Shown piece after piece: positions 5,555-6,990 of a stretch of 6,990 nt of DNA. Position 1 is the stretch's first letter. The number at the start of each line of letters is the position of its first letter. Origin of the DNA: Bacillota bacterium. GTDB taxonomy: Bacteria; Bacillota; Clostridia; Acetivibrionales; DSM-1351. The position numbers and the translations under genes are program-made. Below the pieces are notes generated by a model. That model was not told the DNA's origin. It was given only the letters and a program-made list of their open reading frames with translations, and did no database searches. The stretch lies in NCBI GenBank assembly GCA_023415305.1, contig JAEZKZ010000084.1, positions 1 through 6,990 on the forward strand, written 5' to 3'.

Positions 5555-6220
5555 ATGACAAACGAGAGCTTTTATTATACTGAGGATTGTTTGGAGGAAA
5601 GACAGATACCCGGTAAATCTTATATAAGGGTTTTTCATGCTGCTCCTGGGGCCCCTGAGGTAGATATTTATGCAAACGGCAGGAATGTTGCGCGAAGACT
5701 TGCATTTGGACAGTTTACAGATTATATTGCTGTTGATGCCGGAACATACGTTATTGAAGCATTCCCGGTGGGGTTGCATCAATCTCCTGTACTAAGAGTA
5801 AATATTCCTGTTGCAGCAGAGAAAGTTTATACACTTTGCGTAATCGGCATTCTCCCCAGAATAGGAATTTTGCCGGTAGAAGATGAATATGAACCTGTTT
5901 CGGCTGGAAGAACCAATATAAGGTTTATTAACCTCTCTCCAAATGCGCCTGGCTTGAGTCTCAGTTTACGAGGAGGTCAGGAACTTTTCAAGGATATCAG
6001 CTATACCGAAGTAAGCGATTACAGACCTATGCTTCCTGGACGCTACAATCTGGCGGTTACTCCTACGGGGACACCTGTTATAGTGGCTAATCTGCCAAAT
6101 GTACGCCTGCTCCCCAGAAGAAATCTCTCCTTCTATGCCGTAGGAATGTTCGGTCAGGTTCCTTCTTCTATTGAGGTTTATATCCCAATGGACGGAACAA
6201 CGTACTTAAGAGATTTTTAA
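5555..6220 (+). CDS. DUF4397-type protein with two beta-sandwich-like repeats
   Basis: A 221-residue protein of unknown function starting MTNESFYYTEDC. It holds two related repeats of about 77 residues. The first, near 22-98, has IRVFHAAPGAPEVDIYANG (24-42) and closes with VYTLCVIG. The second, near 120-197, has IRFINLSPNAPGLSLSLRG (122-140) and closes with LSFYAVG. The xxAPG-type loop followed by a beta strand is characteristic of DUF4397. Many relatives are secreted or surface-anchored, but no signal peptide, lipobox or sorting signal is visible here, so export would need another route, such as deposition on a spore; that is speculation. Repeat 2 has lost the acidic Glu-Val-Asp of repeat 1. 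The gene stands alone: divergent from the SEC-C gene, convergent with asnS, with a terminator downstream. The family call is good; no function can be given. Confidence 0.85.
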   Translation: MTNESFYYTEDCLEERQIPGKSYIRVFHAAPGAPEVDIYANGRNVARRLAFGQFTDYIAVDAGTYVIEAFPVGLHQSPVLRVNIPVAAEKVYTLCVIGILPRIGILPVEDEYEPVSAGRTNIRFINLSPNAPGLSLSLRGGQELFKDISYTEVSDYRPMLPGRYNLAVTPTGTPVIVANLPNVRLLPRRNLSFYAVGMFGQVPSSIEVYIPMDGTTYLRDF

Positions 6221-6272
6221 GAAAAAAATTTAAAAAGCCGTTAATTATAAGTATAGAACCAAATAATTGTAT

Positions 6273-6303
6273 AAAAAAAGGACATTCATAATGTCCTTTT
6301 TTT
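6273..6303. terminator. Bidirectional intrinsic terminator between the DUF4397-type gene and asnS
   Basis: Arms at 6273-6286 and 6290-6303 are perfectly complementary over 14 bp, with core GGACATT and AATGTCC around a CAT loop. Seven A before and seven T after the core make it work on either strand. It sits between two convergent stop codons. Confidence 0.93.
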
Positions 6304-6335
6304 ATTACTTTATCAATATGTGAATATTAGCGTTT

Positions 6336-6990
6336 CTAGAACTCACAGTTTCCTGTCGTTCTTGGGAATGGAATTACATCTCTGATATTTGATATACCTG
6401 TTAAATACATTATAGCTCGTTCAAAACCAAGACCGAAGCCTGCGTGCTTAGTTCCTCCGAACTTTCTCAGTTCGAGATACCACCAGTAATCCTCTTTGTT
6501 AAGTCCCATTTCGTCCATTTTCTTTTCGAGAACATCAAGACGTTCTTCTCTCTGGCTTCCACCAATGATTTCACCAACACCCGGCACTAAAAGGTCCATA
6601 GCTGCTACAGTCTTGTTATCTTCATTTATTCTCATATAGAAGGCTTTGATTTCCTTTGGATAATCTGTAACAAACACCGGCTTTTTAAATATCTGTTCGG
6701 TTATATATCTTTCATGCTCTGTCTGTAAGTCACTGCCCCATTCTACAGGATATTCGAATTTATCCTTGTTCTTCTGAAGCAGTTCAATAGCCTCAGTATA
6801 GGTTATGTGAGCAAAATCTGATTTTACAACATTATTGAGGCGCTCCAGCAATGTCTTATCGACAAAACTGTTGAAAAACTCCATTTCTTCAGGAGCATTT
6901 TCCAAAACATAATTAATGATATATTTCAGCATATCCTCCGCCAGCATCATGTCGTCCTTCAAATCCGAAAATGCTATTTCAGGCTCGATC
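6336..6990 (-). CDS. asnS: Asparaginyl-tRNA synthetase, C-terminal part (N-terminus beyond the window)
   Basis: Attaches asparagine to tRNA-Asn using ATP in the cytoplasm (class II, subclass b synthetase). Only the last 217 residues are visible, beginning IEPEIAFSDLKDD; the frame stays open to the right edge, so an apparent start near 6962 (a TTG) is internal. Visible motifs are GEIIGGSQRE, the LELRKFGGTKHAGFGLGFER run leading into class II motif 3 (ATP-binding Arg in GLGFER), and the typical ending NIRDVIPFPRTTGNCEF. The family is usually about 430-470 residues, so roughly half is missing, including the anticodon-binding OB fold and motifs 1 and 2. The ending and the asparagine-type motif 3 separate it from aspartyl- and lysyl-tRNA synthetases. 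The stop is TAG. It is convergent with the DUF4397-type gene. Its promoter and any operon partner lie outside. Confidence 0.96.
   Translation of the reverse strand, partial: IEPEIAFSDLKDDMMLAEDMLKYIINYVLENAPEEMEFFNSFVDKTLLERLNNVVKSDFAHITYTEAIELLQKNKDKFEYPVEWGSDLQTEHERYITEQIFKKPVFVTDYPKEIKAFYMRINEDNKTVAAMDLLVPGVGEIIGGSQREERLDVLEKKMDEMGLNKEDYWWYLELRKFGGTKHAGFGLGFERAIMYLTGISNIRDVIPFPRTTGNCEF

Noticed and set aside
5507..5782. 91-codon minus-strand frame opposite the start of the DUF4397-type gene
   Set aside because: No ribosome binding site and cysteine- and asparagine-rich nonsense composition; it overlaps a well-supported gene.
1..6990. CRISPR array, tRNA or rRNA gene, insertion sequence, prophage or defence island
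   Set aside because: No spaced repeat series, cloverleaf, transposase, integrase or terminal repeat was seen. The content is housekeeping genes plus two small conserved proteins of unknown role.

Overview
This window looks like ordinary chromosome from a low-GC, anaerobic, Clostridia-type Firmicute. The evidence is strong AGGAGG-type ribosome binding sites, AT-rich intergenic DNA, short GC-rich hairpin terminators with T-runs, and the style of the proteins. A mesophilic cellulolytic clostridium (Ruminiclostridium-like) is my guess from protein resemblance only. The presence of pyruvate kinase argues against Clostridium thermocellum, which is known for lacking that enzyme.

Layout, left to right: (1) pyk, pyruvate kinase, minus strand, with its C-terminus cut off by the left edge; (2) a 361-bp divergent intergenic region with promoter-like sequences for both neighbours and a 12-bp tandem repeat; (3) a sodium:neurotransmitter-symporter (SNF/NSS) family transporter, plus strand; (4) a bidirectional terminator; (5) a GltA-type citrate synthase, minus strand; (6) a 312-bp region holding the citrate synthase promoter and the terminator of the next gene; (7) a small protein with a C-terminal SEC-C zinc motif, minus strand; (8) a divergent intergenic region with a good promoter flanked by an inverted repeat, plus a leader hairpin; (9) a two-repeat DUF4397-type protein, plus strand; (10) a second bidirectional terminator; (11) asnS, asparaginyl-tRNA synthetase, minus strand, with its N-terminus beyond the right edge.

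The six genes mostly alternate in orientation. The four that lie whole in the window each appear to form their own transcription unit, because promoters or terminators separate them; the outer ends of pyk and asnS are not visible. Functionally they are loosely linked: pyruvate kinase is the last step of glycolysis, citrate synthase feeds carbon toward 2-oxoglutarate and glutamate, asnS serves translation, and the transporter probably moves an amino acid or related small molecule. The SEC-C and DUF4397 proteins have unknown roles.

I found no mobile element, CRISPR array, tRNA, rRNA, defence system or other clearly new system. The points most worth a second look are altered sodium-site residues in the transporter (a lysine at the LeuT Thr254 position), the inverted repeat around the SEC-C gene promoter, the tandem repeat at the pyk -35 region, and a sigma-K-like sequence upstream of the DUF4397 gene.
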